This document shows positions 62,438 to 64,000 of a DNA stretch of 64,000 nt, piece by piece; positions within the stretch are counted from its first letter, which is position 1, and each line of letters starts with the position of its first letter. The stretch covers positions 163,181 through 227,180 of the forward strand of contig JAEZKQ010000004.1 of assembly GCA_023436115.1 (NCBI GenBank), read 5' to 3'. Under the pieces are notes generated by a model. It saw nothing but the letters and a program-made list of their open reading frames with translations. It was not told where the DNA came from and ran no database searches. A program made the position numbers and the translations under genes. Origin of the DNA: Bacillota bacterium (GTDB lineage: Bacteria > Bacillota > Clostridia > Christensenellales > SZUA-584).

Positions 62438-63517
62438 TCAGCGGTCGAAATAGCCCTTTGCTGCCAGCAGCTCGGCCGTCAGTACGCCGCCGCCTGCTGC
62501 ACCGCGAAGTGTATTATGACTCAAACAGACAAACTTATAATCATATATCGGGTCTTCACGCAAGCGGCCGATGGATACGGCCATACCCTTGCTGTTGTCT
62601 TTGTCCAGCCCTGTTTGAGGACGGGCGTCTTCCTCAAAATATTGAAGGAACTGCGCCGGTGCGCTGGGAAGGGCCAGCTCCTGCGGAAGGCCTCTAAAGC
62701 TCTGCCATCTTTCCTTTATGAGCTCGATGGAAGGCTTTTTGGCAAACTTGACAAACGTGGCTGCCATGTGGCCGTCTGTGACGGGTACGCGAATGCACTG
62801 CGTTGTAATGACAGGCTTTTGTGCGTTCACGATCACGTCGCCTTCGATATGTCCCCAGATCTTAAGCGGCTCCTGCTCGCTCTTTTGCTCCTCGCCGCCG
62901 ATATAGGGGATCACATTATCAATCATCTCGGGCCATGTTTCAAACGTTTTGCCCGCACCGGATATTGCCTGATATGTGCAGGCTACGATCTGCTCAATGC
63001 CGAAATCCAAAAGGGGATGCAGTGCCGGCACATATGTCTGTATTGAACAGTTGGGTTTCACGGCGATAAAACCGCGTTTTGTGCCCAGACGCTTGCGTTG
63101 GCTTGCGATGATATCCATATGGCCTGCATTGAGTTCGGGCATCAGCATGGGCACATCGGGCGTACCGCGGTGCGCGCTGTTGTTGGAAACCACCGGTATC
63201 TCTGCTTTAGCATATGATTCCTCGAGCTGTTTTGTCAGCGCTTTGTCGAGGCTGATGGCACAGAAAACAAAATCCACTGTATCTGCGGCATAACGGATAT
63301 CCTCCGCGTCGTAAACCTGCATATCGGCGATCTGCTTGGAAAGCGGTGTGGTCATTGCCCAGCGGCCTTCCACAGCTTCACCGTATGTTTTTCCGGCGGA
63401 GCGTGCGCTTGCGCTTAGCAGCGCGATATCGAACCATGGGTGGCCGTCAAGCAGTGTGACAAGGCGCTGACCGACCATACCTGTTGCGCCAACGATACCG
63501 ACCTTGAATTTCTTCAT
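62438..63517 (-). CDS. asd: Aspartate-semialdehyde dehydrogenase, archaeal/fungal type
   Basis: A 359-residue enzyme with GATGMVGQRL at the start, the nucleophile Cys157 in KPNCSIQTY and a C-terminal His in VPVTDGHMA. The KPNCS form and the length match the archaeal/fungal branch of the family, not the E. coli branch. It reduces aspartyl phosphate to aspartate semialdehyde. GGAGGA lies nine bases before the ATG. It is the first gene after the lysine riboswitch. Confidence 0.95.
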   Translation of the reverse strand: MKKFKVGIVGATGMVGQRLVTLLDGHPWFDIALLSASARSAGKTYGEAVEGRWAMTTPLSKQIADMQVYDAEDIRYAADTVDFVFCAISLDKALTKQLEESYAKAEIPVVSNNSAHRGTPDVPMLMPELNAGHMDIIASQRKRLGTKRGFIAVKPNCSIQTYVPALHPLLDFGIEQIVACTYQAISGAGKTFETWPEMIDNVIPYIGGEEQKSEQEPLKIWGHIEGDVIVNAQKPVITTQCIRVPVTDGHMAATFVKFAKKPSIELIKERWQSFRGLPQELALPSAPAQFLQYFEEDARPQTGLDKDNSKGMAVSIGRLREDPIYDYKFVCLSHNTLRGAAGGGVLTAELLAAKGYFDR

Positions 63518-63558
63518 TGAAATAAATCCTCCAAACGTTTATGAAAATCCTTTATAGA

Positions 63559-63590
63559 CAAAAATAGTGCGCATAACCATATAAGCGCAC
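63559..63590 (-). terminator. Second hairpin of the asd leader
   Basis: On the minus strand GTGCGC pairs with GCGCAC (12-base loop), followed by TATTTTTG. It could be the riboswitch terminator or a backup to the hairpin just before it. Confidence 0.6.
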
Positions 63591-63597
63591 CACCGTC

Positions 63598-63623
63598 AAA
63601 AACTGCAAGTTGAATTTTGCAAT
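63598..63623 (-). terminator. Riboswitch terminator hairpin of the asd leader
   Basis: On the minus strand ATTGCAA pairs with TTGCAGT, followed by TTTTT. Its 3' arm contains GCAGTT, which can also pair with AACTGC, the 3' strand of the aptamer's closing stem. Ligand binding would free this arm to terminate. Confidence 0.7.
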
Positions 63624-63659
63624 CGCCAGCTACAGCAGCGCTCCGCCTTATAAAGGCGG

Positions 63660-63797
63660 CAGTTGCATGGTTGTTCACCATACCCCCAGGCTAAACCTTT
63701 ACGGACGGTTACCCTTCGGCAGTTTCCCCTTTTTCATGTGCTTCACGGGCACCCGCTGCCTCCGCACAGATACTCTTGAAAACCGCGCCTCAAACTG
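63660..63797 (-). ncRNA. Lysine riboswitch (L-box)
   Basis: Read on the minus strand, the leader has GAGGCGCGG soon after the closing stem, an AGAGTA segment, GGAGGC, and the L-box hallmark GGGGAAACTGCCGAAGG. It is closed by CAGTT at the 5' end (63797-63793) and AACTG at the 3' end (63664-63660). It precedes asd-dapA-dapB, the lysine branch, exactly where L-boxes occur in Firmicutes. Lysine binding should favour the following terminator and reduce expression. Confidence 0.88.
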
Positions 63798-63817
63798 TAA
63801 TGGTATTCGTGAGAATG

Positions 63818-63846
63818 ATTATATCATCAGCGGTGTCTTAAGTCAA
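63818..63846 (-). promoter_or_regulatory. Promoter of the asd-dapA-dapB operon
   Basis: On the minus strand TTGACT (63846-63841), exactly 17 bases, then consensus TATAAT (63823-63818). The start point would lie just ahead of the riboswitch. Confidence 0.85.
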
Positions 63847-63861
63847 CCGATAAAGCAGCCC

Positions 63862-63889
63862 TTGACGAACCTGCATGTAGGACTACAAT
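63862..63889 (+). promoter_or_regulatory. Divergent promoter for the gene at the right edge
   Basis: TTGACG (63862-63867), 16 bases, then TACAAT (63884-63889), back to back with the asd promoter. Confidence 0.55.
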
Positions 63890-63921
63890 ACATATTGGAC
63901 ACTGAACCTTGAAAATAAAAG

Positions 63922-63993
63922 ATGCAGGAGCTGGCTCACGGGGTATTGTTGAGTTGCAAGGCAAAACACTACCGAAAGGAGCCATTCCTGCAT
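63922..63993 (+). promoter_or_regulatory. Leader hairpin covering the start of the edge gene
   Basis: ATGCAGG (63922-63928) pairs with CCTGCAT (63987-63993), and GGCT (63933-63936) with AGCC (63980-63983). The second arm includes part of the start codon and touches the AAAGGAG ribosome binding site, so it could block translation. Confidence 0.55.
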
Positions 63994-64000
63994 GAACAAC
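63992..64000 (+). CDS. Start of a gene cut by the right edge
   Basis: An ATG followed by two Asn codons, with AAAGGAG (63975-63981) ten bases upstream and a promoter about 100 bases before. Only three codons are in the window, so nothing can be said about the product. Confidence 0.5.

Noticed and set aside
1..64000. tRNA, rRNA genes and CRISPR arrays
   Set aside because: I looked through the intergenic spacers for cloverleaf or repeat-spacer patterns and saw none; a covariance search would be needed to exclude a missed tRNA.

Overview
The window looks like chromosomal core DNA from a Gram-positive anaerobe of the Clostridia (Bacillota). The evidence is a T-box leader on valS, a lysine riboswitch on a DAP operon, AGGAGG-type ribosome binding sites with frequent TTG/GTG starts, a pyrophosphate-type phosphofructokinase, and Firmicutes-style protein families. 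Most of it is moderately GC-rich and tightly packed. A few stretches (about 5.4-7.3 kb, 14.1-15.0 kb, 43.96-44.93 kb) are visibly AT-richer and hold orphan or decayed genes. No rRNA, tRNA, CRISPR array or complete insertion sequence was seen.

Layout. 1-3.8 kb (minus): type IV pilus / type II secretion motor genes pilB-pilT-pilC, with pilC cut by the window edge. 4.0-9.3 kb: a lipoprotein, an arginase-fold enzyme, an unrecognised AT-rich zinc-ribbon protein and two membrane proteins of protease type (DUF3810 and PrsW). 9.4-13.5 kb: consensus promoter, T-box leader, valS and folC. 13.5-15.0 kb: a small-protein gene beside a broken copy of itself, and a decayed DUF6544-like gene. 15.0-16.4 kb: a HAD phosphatase and a membrane-bound XRE regulator. 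16.6-21.8 kb: a 2-oxoacid dehydrogenase operon (E2, E3, fused E1 alpha-beta). 22-26.3 kb (minus): an ABC exporter-type ATPase, a very large FtsX-type permease with a coiled coil, and a 62-residue protein. 26.6-34.6 kb: PPi-phosphofructokinase, a Dabb protein, uvrB, uvrA and a membrane diguanylate cyclase. 34.6-40.8 kb: a DUF1295 membrane protein, a divergent pair of unknown genes, murG, a HEAT-methyltransferase and a sugar kinase.

40.9-54.6 kb is dominated by purine synthesis: guaB-guaA, then, after an AT-rich gap and three unrelated genes, purE-purC-purF-purM-purN-purH-purD. Together these cover PRPP amination, GAR synthesis and formylation, AIR synthesis and carboxylation, SAICAR synthesis, the last two steps to IMP, and the IMP-to-GMP branch. 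purL/purQ/purS, purB and purA are not in the window. Promoters with palindromes and structured spacer elements lie around these genes.

54.8-60.2 kb: an esterase / acyltransferase / zinc-ribbon membrane protein cassette of unknown pathway, then a DinB-like protein, a metallo-beta-lactamase-fold hydrolase and a secreted esterase lipoprotein. 60.2-63.9 kb (minus): asd-dapA-dapB behind a lysine riboswitch. The dapB product carries a C-terminal ACT region like that of aspartokinase, so lysine may act on this operon at both the RNA and the enzyme level. A new gene starts at the right edge, with its start codon inside a predicted leader hairpin.
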